Below are positions 1 through 7,231 of a stretch of 38,004 nucleotides of DNA, piece by piece. The DNA comes from Bacillota bacterium (GTDB lineage: Bacteria > Bacillota > Sulfobacillia > Sulfobacillales > Sulfobacillaceae). The translations under genes were made by a program, and so were the position numbers. Position 1 is the first letter of the stretch; each line of letters opens with the position of its first letter. The DNA lies in assembly GCA_021820485.1 (NCBI GenBank), contig JAKADO010000021.1, forward strand, positions 1 to 38,004. The letters run 5' to 3'. The notes under the pieces were generated by a model. The model ran no database searches, was not told the origin of the DNA, and was given only the letters and a program-made list of their open reading frames with translations.

Positions 1-502
1 CGTGCACGTGATCCGCCGAAATGTGGGAGACAACACCCACGCCCACAGCATGGACGGCGATTGCACTGGCTCCTGCCGAGGATATCGTCGACGAAACAGT
101 GGAACCCGACTTTTGGAAAGTCGCCGGGGAATTTTGGGGCGCGGTGACTGCCGAAGGACCGCTCGCGTTCGGCGGACGTCCACCAGGTTGCTCTGATGCC
201 AACCTTTTCTGCAGGATGGCGCCTGTCATACCGACTTTGACGTCCCAGACGGTGTTTTGATAGGCCACATGGACATCATACACGGGAACGCCATGATAAC
301 GGTCGAACGATGTATGGGTTGCGTAACCACCACCTACGGCATGCACCGCATCTATTGCTGCCGTGGCTGGAGAAAGTACGGATGCCGCCATGGCAGTTCC
401 GGCCAGCTCCGCGTGGTATCCCGTATGCCGCACCGACAAAGCGCTGGCGCCAACTGCCATGACCCCAGTTGCTGCTAGGGCCCACGAAACCTGTCTTCTC
501 AT
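1..502 (-). CDS. Exported PepSY-domain protein, 5' part only
   Basis: An open frame enters from the left edge and starts at an ATG at 502-500, preceded by a GGGGG Shine-Dalgarno about nine bases upstream. The 167 visible residues have no stop. Residues 1-24 form a signal peptide (MRRQ, then a hydrophobic Ala/Val-rich stretch) without a lipobox cysteine. Residues about 48-98 fit the PepSY pattern: an AIDAVHAVGGGY helix, then HGVPVYDVHV and WDVKVGMTGAILQKR strands. A Ser/Pro-rich linker follows, and a second helix (ASAIAVHAVGVGVVSHI) at the cut end suggests a second PepSY copy. PepSY domains act outside the membrane, often as inhibitors or binding modules of peptidases. The target is unknown and the C-terminus is outside the window. 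Confidence 0.72.
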   Translation of the reverse strand, partial: MRRQVSWALAATGVMAVGASALSVRHTGYHAELAGTAMAASVLSPATAAIDAVHAVGGGYATHTSFDRYHGVPVYDVHVAYQNTVWDVKVGMTGAILQKRLASEQPGGRPPNASGPSAVTAPQNSPATFQKSGSTVSSTISSAGASAIAVHAVGVGVVSHISADHVH

Positions 503-673
503 AATCACTATCCCCCTCATTGCACCGTCGTGTTGGCTTGACGGTAGCCCGGGCAGATGACAATCCGGTGACAGGGCATTAGCCCAATCGGGATCCATAA
601 AAATTTCGGTGAGAGAGAATCGTGGCGTCGCGTCAAGGGCATTGTGGGCACCCGATGCAGTAGTTGTGCACGC

Positions 674-707
674 ATGCCCTGTTGGGCATTCTTTCGCGGG
701 GCCGCGA
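674..707 (-). terminator. Two adjacent perfect hairpins downstream of the 400-residue lipoprotein gene
   Basis: Just past the lipoprotein stop codon lie two perfect inverted repeats: TCGCGG-gg-CCGCGA (694-707) and ATGCCC-tgtt-GGGCAT (674-689). Neither is followed by a T-run on the minus strand, so intrinsic termination is uncertain. They may instead protect the 3' end. The rest of 503-714 carries only the upstream region of the PepSY gene, with no convincing promoter. Confidence 0.35.
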
Positions 708-714
708 CGAGAGG

Positions 715-1917
715 CTAAAACGGGTTTGGCATCGGTCCATAGAGTTGAGACAGTGGCGCTTGAAGCGTCGCAATGGGCTTTCCCTCCGCGTTGACAAAGC
801 GATTGCCAACCATCTCTGTGCCTCCGAAATTGGGCACCGCAGTAGCTGGCCACGCAATGGATTGGCGTTGGCCACTCACCTCGTTGTACGCGACCACAGT
901 TGCCGGAAATGTGCCGTTTGTTACGTTTTCTCCTGCCTCCGCGTCTATCACGAGTCCATTCCAGATGGCCAGCGCCGAGAAAATGCCGCCGCCATTGCTC
1001 ACGCTGGCTAAGCCGGTAATCGTGTGGCTTTGAAGATTGAGATAATAGACGTTGGATGCGTACCCCTGGGCAGCGCCGAGGATATGGGTCGCGATGACCA
1101 GCACCACTCCGTTATAGGCCGGACTCAGCGTGGTGGGCCAGGCGACGGTCGGGGTTTGGCCCGATGAGCTCGTCGGGGGTTGATAGGTTGACTGACCCCA
1201 GTGAAACCACCCAGTCCATGCATTCTCGGCCATGGCCCTGAACTGGGGAATCGTTCCCGGGGTAATCCCGGGACCGGCAAAGTCCCACTGTCCCGTCCGG
1301 CTCCACACGGGCGGGATGTCGTTCGTCAACAATATCGCATGGGTTGCTAGGGAGCCGCCTGCGGCGGACCAAGGCGTCATCCATAATGTGGCGGGTTGCG
1401 AAGGATCCCGTGACACCACGCCGGAACCCCCAGCGTTGGCGCCTAAATGAGCCCATACGAGATAAGGGTGGCTGTCAACGACTGTGGGAACGACCACGTA
1501 ATCCTGGGGATTGGTGTCGCTGGCGGGCCAGGTCCAACGCACTCCATCAATGATGAAGCCTGACTGGGTAAATTGCTCCGTGGAAAGAGGGGTTCCGGTA
1601 TTGGTGGTCGTCGCGCCTTTGAATAGCCAGCTCGAACTTGTCTCAAGAGCGCCCAGCATACCCATGGTCATCGGGGCGGCAGCGGGAGCGGTCGGTGTCG
1701 AAGGTGGGGTCGCGGGCTCCGATTTCGATACGGCCCCGGATGAGGCTGAGGAACTTGAGGTGGGAGTTTGGTTCTGGCTGGGTGATGGCGTTGGGGCGCC
1801 TTGTCGGGGCGGTGCGTTGCTTGGACCCTCACTAACCTTTGCTGGCGTGCTTCCACATCCCACCAACGCGGCGACCAAAGCCACGACACTGATGACGGTG
1901 AGTGAACGGTGTTTCAA
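715..1917 (-). CDS. Lipoprotein of unknown function
   Basis: The protein is a predicted 400-residue extracytoplasmic lipoprotein. The frame can begin at an ATG at 1935, but that ATG lies inside a GGAGGAGG Shine-Dalgarno. The sensible start is the TTG at 1917-1915, eight bases downstream, giving MKHRSLTVISVVALVAALVGC with lipobox LVGC and lipidated Cys21. Residues about 25-85 are a low-complexity Pro/Ser/Thr/Ala linker, as expected for a surface tether. The rest is rich in Trp, Gly, Ser and Thr, with repeated short beta-strand-like segments such as YYLNLQSHTITGLASV and VVAYNEVSGQRQSIAW, perhaps a beta-propeller or beta-sandwich; this fold is a guess. No catalytic motif is recognised. It stands alone between the PepSY gene and the sigma-like gene, all on the minus strand. 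Confidence 0.75.
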   Translation of the reverse strand: MKHRSLTVISVVALVAALVGCGSTPAKVSEGPSNAPPRQGAPTPSPSQNQTPTSSSSASSGAVSKSEPATPPSTPTAPAAAPMTMGMLGALETSSSWLFKGATTTNTGTPLSTEQFTQSGFIIDGVRWTWPASDTNPQDYVVVPTVVDSHPYLVWAHLGANAGGSGVVSRDPSQPATLWMTPWSAAGGSLATHAILLTNDIPPVWSRTGQWDFAGPGITPGTIPQFRAMAENAWTGWFHWGQSTYQPPTSSSGQTPTVAWPTTLSPAYNGVVLVIATHILGAAQGYASNVYYLNLQSHTITGLASVSNGGGIFSALAIWNGLVIDAEAGENVTNGTFPATVVAYNEVSGQRQSIAWPATAVPNFGGTEMVGNRFVNAEGKPIATLQAPLSQLYGPMPNPF

Positions 1918-1956
1918 GGCATGTGCCTCCTCCATAACGCACGGTATTCTGACGGC

Positions 1957-1987
1957 AGTATAACGCCTCGTGGGAGAAGAACGTCAC
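1957..1987 (-). promoter_or_regulatory. Possible promoter of the 400-residue lipoprotein gene
   Basis: On the minus strand TATACT (1962-1957, five of six matches to TATAAT) lies about 40 bases before the TTG start. A weak -35 candidate GTGACG (1987-1982) is 19 bases upstream. The -10 is good; the -35 and spacing are poor. Confidence 0.3.
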
Positions 1988-2098
1988 GAGGATGAATACC
2001 AAATTTGGCCATGCGTGCGGTGCTTTCAGCTTCGAATTGGCCTTTTACAGGAATACCCTCACAAATCGCGAATGGTTAATCGGTAGAGAAGGGTTTTT

Positions 2099-2536
2099 TC
2101 AGCAATGGGCAATCAGTTGGAGTTTGTCTACAAACTTTGGGCAACCGTTGCCACACGCTGGGGTGGAGGTGCGGCGACGGATGTCATCAGAAGGTGGTTT
2201 CGTCCTCATGGACCGAAAGGGCCCTCCACGGTCACGACAATGAAAGTGTATACTCCAACGATGCCCTCCCTCCTCGCTCGCCGCGCCTTCCCACTGGCGT
2301 ATCAACGCCTGACGGCCGCGCGATAGTCGGTTGTCGACCTGGCTTCTTGTCAAGTGAAGTACCGCGGCAATGTCCACGATGGCCATATCGTACAGGTAGC
2401 GGCACACCACCACATCGCGTATGCCCGGTTCGAGCTGTTCGATACACTCGACCAAGGCCTCCTGGCGCTCCCGCGACAGGACGTGGGTCAGCACCGGATC
2501 AGGCGGTGGATCGTGGACCTCCCATGGCGCATACAT
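2099..2536 (-). CDS. Sigma-70 region 4-like helix-turn-helix protein, apparently N-terminally truncated
   Basis: From the first ATG the product is 145 residues. Residues about 21-84 look like ECF sigma factor region 4: LSRERQEALVECIEQLEP, then the helix-turn-helix DMAIVDIAAVLHLTRSQVDNRLSRGRQAL, which in sigma factors binds the -35 element. Region 2 (core binding, -10 melting) is absent. The frame stays open upstream as far as an in-frame TGA at 2608-2606, and that stretch (KKAAELLVKYQALSLRRQLR) reads like genuine coding sequence. A GTG at 2625 in another frame gives MPPAPTEA and joins this stretch if one base is restored near 2602, so the gene may carry a one-base frameshift. The tail after residue 90 is unlike any sigma factor. 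It is divergent from the BlaI-type gene. It may be a decayed ECF sigma or a small region-4-only regulator. Confidence 0.5.
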   Translation of the reverse strand: MYAPWEVHDPPPDPVLTHVLSRERQEALVECIEQLEPGIRDVVVCRYLYDMAIVDIAAVLHLTRSQVDNRLSRGRQALIRQWEGAASEEGGHRWSIHFHCRDRGGPFRSMRTKPPSDDIRRRTSTPACGNGCPKFVDKLQLIAHC

Positions 2537-2657
2537 CGGACGCCGGAGCTGGCGCCGCAGACTAAGCGCCTGATATTTGACCAGAAGCTCGGCCGCTTTC
2601 TTGCCTCAGTCGGTGCCGGCGGCACATGAATATGAAACGTCCACGTGATTCCCAATC

Positions 2658-2686
2658 TTGACAACAGGAACGACAAATGTAAAACG
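2658..2686 (+). promoter_or_regulatory. Promoter of the blaI-like gene
   Basis: A perfect TTGACA at 2658-2663 is followed after 16-17 bases by a weak -10 (TAAAAC at 2680-2685). Transcription would start near 2692, inside the palindrome at 2688-2703, which is the expected layout for a repressor-controlled promoter. The -35 is convincing; the -10 is poor. Confidence 0.5.
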
Positions 2687-2687
2687 A

Positions 2688-2703
2688 AACTACATAAGTA
2701 GTT
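2688..2703 (+). promoter_or_regulatory. BlaI/MecI-type operator
   Basis: The palindrome AACTAC-ataa-GTAGTT lies between the promoter and the blaI-like start. BlaI/MecI repressors bind dyads built around TACA/TGTA with flanking TAC/GTA (established for the family), and the core ACTACATAAGTAGT is close to that consensus. It probably gives autoregulation of the blaI-M56 pair. Only one copy was seen in the window. Confidence 0.65.
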
Positions 2704-2720
2704 CGAAGGTGGTGCAAAGG

Positions 2721-3089
2721 ATGATGCGCAGGGTTTCGGACGCGGAGTGGGAGGTCCTGAGGGTGCTGTGGGCGGCGGGGGAAGCGTCGGCCGCCGACAT
2801 TGTGTCCGCATTGCAGGCGACGACATCATGGAAGCCGACCACGGTGCGCACGCGGCTGACCCGTCTCGTCAAGAAAGGAATCGTCAATTTTCGGCCAGAG
2901 GTGGCAGGCTACGTCTCTTTGGCGGTGATGACCGAGGCGCAATGTGCGGCGATGGAGCGCAGGTCGTTCCTGCAGAAGGTCTATCGGGGAGACCCGCGAT
3001 CGATGCTCGCGGCTTTTTTGACGGAGGAGCGCCTCACCCCCGAGGATATCGCCGAACTTCGCCGGTTGTTGGACGAACGGAGGTCCTAA
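2721..3089 (+). CDS. BlaI/MecI/CopY-family transcriptional repressor
   Basis: This 122-residue winged-helix repressor matches the family in length and layout. The N-terminal domain has SDAEWEVLRVLWAAGEASAAD and then the recognition region WKPTTVRTRLTRLVKKGIV; the C-terminal helices (ERRSFLQKVY, MLAAFLTEERLTPEDIAELRRLL) form the dimerisation and cleavage-responsive domain. The frame is open from 2658, but that region is promoter and operator. The ATG at 2721 has AAGGTGG at the right distance and starts directly with the conserved segment. In the known paradigm the repressor is inactivated after a signal from an M56 membrane protease, and such a gene follows eight bases downstream. The specific regulon and inducer are not known. 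Confidence 0.9.
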   Translation: MMRRVSDAEWEVLRVLWAAGEASAADIVSALQATTSWKPTTVRTRLTRLVKKGIVNFRPEVAGYVSLAVMTEAQCAAMERRSFLQKVYRGDPRSMLAAFLTEERLTPEDIAELRRLLDERRS

Positions 3090-3096
3090 TCAATCA

Positions 3097-3474
3097 ATGG
3101 ACGCATGGACTGTGCTGGGCCGCTGGGCCATCTCTTCGACCGTGCAGACGGGCCTCATGGTGGCAATTCTGAGTGCGGTGGGGCTGGCGTCGGGTCGGCA
3201 CTTGGCTCCGCGTTGGTGGACGGGCCTGTGGCTGCTTGTCCTGCTGCGACTGGCGGTTCCGTGGACTCCGGGGACCCTGTTTCATCTCCCGATGGTCTCT
3301 CTGCTATGGAGTCGCACGCGCCGGGATGAGTTGTTGCCACGGGACGTATCGGTGCACGCCGTCCGGGAAACCTCGGCGGTCGGTGGCCCTGCCGTCTGGA
3401 GGATCCGGCATCCGGAGCCGGGATTAACGGAGTCGTTGACCCCCAAGCCAATGGGAACTCATCTTGCGGCATGA
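3097..3474 (+). pseudogene. 5' part of a frameshifted M56 (BlaR1/MecR1-like) membrane protease gene
   Basis: The 125-residue frame begins seven bases after blaI-like and shares its transcript; GGAGGT at 3079-3084 is the likely Shine-Dalgarno. It has two membrane segments (residues about 12-31 and 37-60) like TM1 and TM2 of M56 peptidases. A segment at about 86-110 (RETSAVGGPAVWRIRHPE, then ESLTP) corresponds to the stretch just before the zinc motif. The frame then runs into a TGA eight codons after the C5 run at 3440-3444. Removing one C reads ESLTPSQWELILRHELSHIRRRD, a normal M56 sequence, so this and the next entry are one gene broken by +1 base. The loop where family members have TM3 is much shorter than usual, so an internal deletion is also likely. 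Confidence 0.7.
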
Positions 3475-4567
3475 GCTGAGTCATATCCGGCGCCGCGACA
3501 TCTGGCTGCGCTGGGCCAGTGAGGTGGCGGTGATCGTATACTGGTTCAATCCGTTCGCCTGGATTGTGCGCCGCGCGCTGCGGCAGGCCCAGGAGTTGGC
3601 GGCGGACGACGCGGTGTTGCGTCATGCGGACGGGGACGCCCGTGCGGCCTACGGCCATACGCTTCTCGATGTGGCGGCGTTCGGTCAGGGACCCGTCGAT
3701 ATGCCGAGCGTAAGCGGGATTCAGTGGGAACGCATCTCTCTGGCTGCTCGCATTCGTCGCATTTACGCTGCCCCTGCTCCAAATCTGATGCGCATGGTGA
3801 CGGGTATGGCGACGGTGGTGACCGTGGTGCTGACGATGTCAGTGGCGGCATTGGCCAGCGGATTCCGCGGGTCGTTGCCCGTACGGGTCATCGCGGGACC
3901 ACAGTCCAAAGTGGTGGCATGGGTCAACGGCGTCCCGATTTCGACTCAGGCGTTGCGGAGCGAGGAGGCGCAGGTGCGGAAACTGGCCGGCGAGGGGCCG
4001 ACTCATCGGCTGACACTGACCAACACACTTGAACAAAGGGCGCTCCGACTGCTGGTGCAGAACCTCGTTTTAGCCGAAACAACCCGCGCTCGCGGGTTCG
4101 ACCCCACTGTGGCGCAAGCCCAGGCCGCCTACAAGCACCTCGTGACCACGGATCCGTCCTTCTTGGAGGTCCTCAAGAAATATGGCGATACCGCCACACA
4201 TCCAACGGCGGCCTGGATTTCAGGCGACCAAGCGGTCATGGGGGCGAGTCGCTTGGAGCATGCAGTGCTCGCACACACGCCCACCGCCGAGTGGCCCCAG
4301 GCCTGGGCGCGGTATGTGGACCTTTTGGTCAAGAAGGCTCGTGTGATCATGACGCCGACCGCGTTCCACACTAGGGCGGAGTGCACGCCTCCGATGAGGC
4401 CACGGCACGCCGTTCATTGGAATCGCCCGATGCCCGCTTCCCTAACCCATGATGCGCGTGGCAGGACCAACACCAGGCGTCGATTGGCACTGGCTCTATG
4501 CAATGCACTCGATTGCGATACTTCGCCAAGTCATGGCTTTGCCGTCATGACGGATCTTAGTTGTTAA
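3464..4567 (+). pseudogene. 3' part of the M56 protease gene: zinc site, two membrane segments and a SurA_N-like outer domain
   Basis: Read from a TTG at 3464, this frame carries the HExxH zinc motif (RHELSHIRRRD, residues 2-12), the M56 signature YWFNPFAWIVRRAL (26-39) and a likely third ligand region QELAADDAVL (43-52). A final membrane segment spans about 110-132. In BlaR1/MecR1 a penicillin-binding sensor domain follows; here residues about 148-295 (SKVVAWVNGVPISTQALRSE, then EQRALRLLVQNLVLAE) resemble the N-terminal chaperone domain of SurA/PpiC-type foldases. I infer a sensor of unfolded or exported protein signalling to the BlaI-like repressor. The last 60 residues are Arg/Pro-rich and atypical. 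The TTG is probably not a true start; upstream coding continues in this frame back to 3440. Confidence 0.7.
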
Positions 4568-4568
4568 A

Positions 4569-4582
4569 CCACCGTATGGTGG
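4569..4582 (+). terminator. Small hairpin after the M56 gene
   Basis: CCACC-gtat-GGTGG lies immediately after the stop codon of the M56-like frame. The stem is only five pairs and there is no T-run, so a terminator role is weakly supported. Confidence 0.25.
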
Positions 4583-4636
4583 CTTAGCATGGACATATGT
4601 GCCTAGGAAGGCCTGCTGGGTCTAAAGGGGGATCTC

Positions 4637-6145
4637 ATGGGCTCTGGATTGAGCGTAGCAAACTACGTGGCGCGGTGCCTGAACTTTTTGCTCTTTGTCT
4701 ACAATCTCTATGGACATTGGGACTTGAGCCGGCAATCGGAGGAGGCGGCGCCTCTTGCCCGGCTGCCAGCAGGCGCGCTCGACGAGGTCCGCTTCAGTGC
4801 GGTTTGGCCCTCCGTGTGGGAGAGGATCGTGGATGACCTCGGTCAAACGGTGCTGCGGGATCCTCGACACTATTCGATGATAGGCTGGGACTTCGGCTAC
4901 GGTCCAGACAGTGCGGAGTTTCGCGCGCTGTTCTCGGACGACGCCGACGGCGCGGCGCTGTTGGATTGGACTTGGGAGGCATTTCATGCGTGGTGGTCCC
5001 CCTATCAGCGTGTCCTCGATCGCCAATCCGATGTGACGGTTGGGGTGTTGTACGACCACATCCGGGGGCAAACCAATCAGGCCAACGAGGAGCTTCCCGA
5101 CATCAGCGCCCATTTGCTCGTCCTCTATGACCGGATTCCCGACGGTTGCCGTGATCTCGGTCCGGGATTCGTGATCCTGTCGCCTGATCAACTTGGTGAG
5201 ATGACCGCAGTGGCCCGGGCGGGCGAGCGCCTGGTGGAGGTTCTCCGGCAGGTCCCCGTGCCGGTTGAGGAGACGACCCCGCCCCCCCATGGACCGTACC
5301 CACTTCACCCATGGAGCCTTATCGCACAGACTCCGGCTAGGCTGCCGGCCACACCCCTCAATCTCGAGCAAGAAGCCCTGGTGAGCGCGGCAAAGTCCGC
5401 CGCGCAAAGGTTGAACTGGACACCGGATAGGGATACGCTGCTCTATTTAGACCGCTTGCCTCGGACATTTCAATGGCCGTTAGCAGTCTGGGAAGGTCCG
5501 CCATGCACCCTTGAGAATCAGATGACCTGGACCGTCGGGGTCCTATTGGCCGACACCGTTGCCGCGTTCGATCCCACGCTCATATGGGGCTGGTACGAGT
5601 CCCTGCAGACGCTGATCATTCAAAGGACGTCTCCTCGCCCCAATGCGTTTCCGCTGCATGCCGCACGGAGTTGGCTGCAACGCGATGCGTACCACCGGAC
5701 GATGGTTGTCTCGTACCTCATGATTACCGAGAGTCAGACATGGAGCCCCGATCTCCGCGTACCCTTGCCTCGCGGGTTGACGGCATTCGTCGATGCGGGC
5801 CGGGACGCGGCCAAGCGGTTGGGATGGATGCCCAACATGGCCACCGTCGAGCGGCTCGACTTGCTGCCGCGGCCCTATGTCATCCCGGAGGGTCTTTGGC
5901 GCGGACCCGATTGCACCCTTGAGGAACAAACGGAGTGGACCGTGGCGGTGTTGCTCGCGGACGCCCTAGGCCATGAACGGCCCGTGGCATGGCTGTGGCA
6001 TCCTGTATTGGAACTGGTGAGCATCGCCGTTCCAGAAGGACCCTCCGACAATCCCCTGGCGACGGCGCACGAATGGGCCATCGGCCGGGGACCGTCGCGT
6101 ATGGCGGAGTGGGTGCAGCGGATGCTGAGGTTGGGCAGCCACTAA
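4637..6145 (+). CDS. Unrecognised 502-residue protein with two tandem repeats
   Basis: I do not recognise this family. The ATG is preceded by AAAGGGGG at good spacing. There is a short hydrophobic stretch at residues 10-25 but no clear signal peptide, so it is probably cytoplasmic or loosely membrane-associated. Residues about 247-325 and 383-461 are two copies of one module: an Ala-rich helix (AAKSAAQRLNWTPD / AGRDAAKRLGWMPN), a LDRLPR / LDLLPRP turn, then WEGPPCTLENQMTWTVGVLLAD / WRGPDCTLEEQTEWTVAVLLAD and a Trp-rich end. The first 200 residues are different and rich in Trp, Asp and Leu. A Pro-rich linker lies at 206-225. No nucleotide- or metal-binding motif stands out. It lies in the same direction as the blaI-M56 pair, 70 bases downstream, and may share its transcript. 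Confidence 0.8.
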   Translation: MGSGLSVANYVARCLNFLLFVYNLYGHWDLSRQSEEAAPLARLPAGALDEVRFSAVWPSVWERIVDDLGQTVLRDPRHYSMIGWDFGYGPDSAEFRALFSDDADGAALLDWTWEAFHAWWSPYQRVLDRQSDVTVGVLYDHIRGQTNQANEELPDISAHLLVLYDRIPDGCRDLGPGFVILSPDQLGEMTAVARAGERLVEVLRQVPVPVEETTPPPHGPYPLHPWSLIAQTPARLPATPLNLEQEALVSAAKSAAQRLNWTPDRDTLLYLDRLPRTFQWPLAVWEGPPCTLENQMTWTVGVLLADTVAAFDPTLIWGWYESLQTLIIQRTSPRPNAFPLHAARSWLQRDAYHRTMVVSYLMITESQTWSPDLRVPLPRGLTAFVDAGRDAAKRLGWMPNMATVERLDLLPRPYVIPEGLWRGPDCTLEEQTEWTVAVLLADALGHERPVAWLWHPVLELVSIAVPEGPSDNPLATAHEWAIGRGPSRMAEWVQRMLRLGSH

Positions 6146-6231
6146 GATATATGGCGAAGGAAGTGCCTCGCCCTGTTGACCGCTCCGCAAGGATTTCTGG
6201 GCAGGAGTCGCGAAGCTTTAAGCGGCTATCA

Positions 6232-6525
6232 TCAGGACGGGGCCGCGACACGTCCGATTCGGGCAATACTTGGTGTTACGGTGACGCGACTCCCGCGCGG
6301 GAGTCGATATGTCACGGAGAGGCGATGGCCGGGAACGGACGTGATGGTGACCGGACTGTCCACTGTCTGCACGATGACATCGCGGCTCACCCCAATCTCG
6401 CGGAGAATGTGCCCGCTGATGGGGGGCGAGCTGTTCAAAGCCGTGAGACTATGGGTGGTGAGCCCGCATCCTGCCACTGCTATCGCCAGGCCCGCACCAA
6501 GCATGCATGGGACTGCTTTTTCCAT
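6232..6525 (-). CDS. Small lipoprotein, paralogue of the neighbouring upstream lipoprotein
   Basis: This 97-residue predicted lipoprotein has signal MEKAVPCMLGAGLAIAVAGC (lipidated Cys20) and a mature part of 78 residues. The start ATG has AAGAAGG about nine bases upstream. Mature features GCGLTTHSLTALN and SVPGHRLSVTYRLP line up with GCGLGYHLSAWNY and SIPGHPIRTALAV of the next minus-strand gene, so the two probably arose by duplication. The function is unknown. The gene is convergent with the 502-residue protein, 86 bases from its stop. The 185 bases between the two lipoprotein genes hold no clear promoter. Confidence 0.6.
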   Translation of the reverse strand: MEKAVPCMLGAGLAIAVAGCGLTTHSLTALNSSPPISGHILREIGVSRDVIVQTVDSPVTITSVPGHRLSVTYRLPRGSRVTVTPSIARIGRVAAPS

Positions 6526-6710
6526 GCTTTATTCGCCTTCTTCCTGGTTCGGTCGACCCGCGTTTCGGCCCTTTAAGGATTAGAGGAGTCCGCGGGGTCC
6601 ATCGTCACAGGCGCGCGATGAATTTTCCCTTTCCGTGGATTCCCGCAGGTCGGCACGGTGGATGCCGCGTCACAGCGCGCTTCAATGGCCGTTGCATCGC
6701 CAATCCAGCC

Positions 6711-7013
6711 TCATTGTGTGGGAGCGGCGGCAACGGCTTCGAGGAATCCTTGCTTGGCCCTGACGGCAAGTGCCGTTCGGATGGGATGGCCCGGGATCGA
6801 ATACAAGTCAAATACGCCTGAATCCATTCCGTGGTAGGATATCGTACCAATCTTCGAGCCCACCAGGTTGATTACGGTGTGGGTCACGCGATAGACGCGA
6901 CCATGATACGAAAGGCTTTTCATCTGATAGTTCCAAGCGGAGAGGTGGTAGCCGAGTCCACATCCCGTCATAACCAGCGCAAGTGTCGTGGCGATCCCGA
7001 TCTTCAGTCGCAA
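6711..7013 (-). CDS. Small lipoprotein, paralogue of the 97-residue lipoprotein
   Basis: The frame is open from 7163, but the N-terminal 40 residues of that reading are Arg/Ser-rich and unlike a leader. Two starts give a proper lipoprotein signal: ATG at 7037, with GGAAGG rather far upstream, and TTG at 7013, nine bases after AAGGAG. I prefer the TTG, giving MRLKIGIATTLALVMTGC with lipidated Cys18 and 100 residues in total. The mature part is GLGYHLSAWNYQMKSLSYHG followed by beta-like segments and the SIPGHPIRTALAVRA motif shared with its neighbour. The function is unknown; it is probably attached to the outer face of the membrane. It is divergent from the aldo/keto reductase gene. Confidence 0.6.
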   Translation of the reverse strand: MRLKIGIATTLALVMTGCGLGYHLSAWNYQMKSLSYHGRVYRVTHTVINLVGSKIGTISYHGMDSGVFDLYSIPGHPIRTALAVRAKQGFLEAVAAAPTQ

Positions 7014-7231
7014 TCCGATAGGCTCCTTTAGGTTCATGTTTGGCCGCGTTCCTTCCGCAAAGACCCAACGCCGGGACGAAGGAGATTGTTTCAAGGAACT
7101 AGCCGAGCGGGGATGGCGGCCGGGATTTCGCCGCCGGTGGGTGACGCCCGATTCGATTGGCACGCGGGAAATCCGGGGATGCGCTATGATCGAAGGAGTT
7201 TTCAGCCATATGAAGTGGGGAGCGTGAAATC

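Noticed and set aside
2595..2610. Programmed -1 frameshift in the sigma-like gene
   Set aside because: No X-XXY-YYZ slippery heptamer and no strong downstream structure; a simple one-base loss explains it better.
7157..7190. Promoter for the aldo/keto reductase (TTGGCA and TATGAT)
   Set aside because: The spacer is 22 bases with no extended -10, so the pairing is not convincing.
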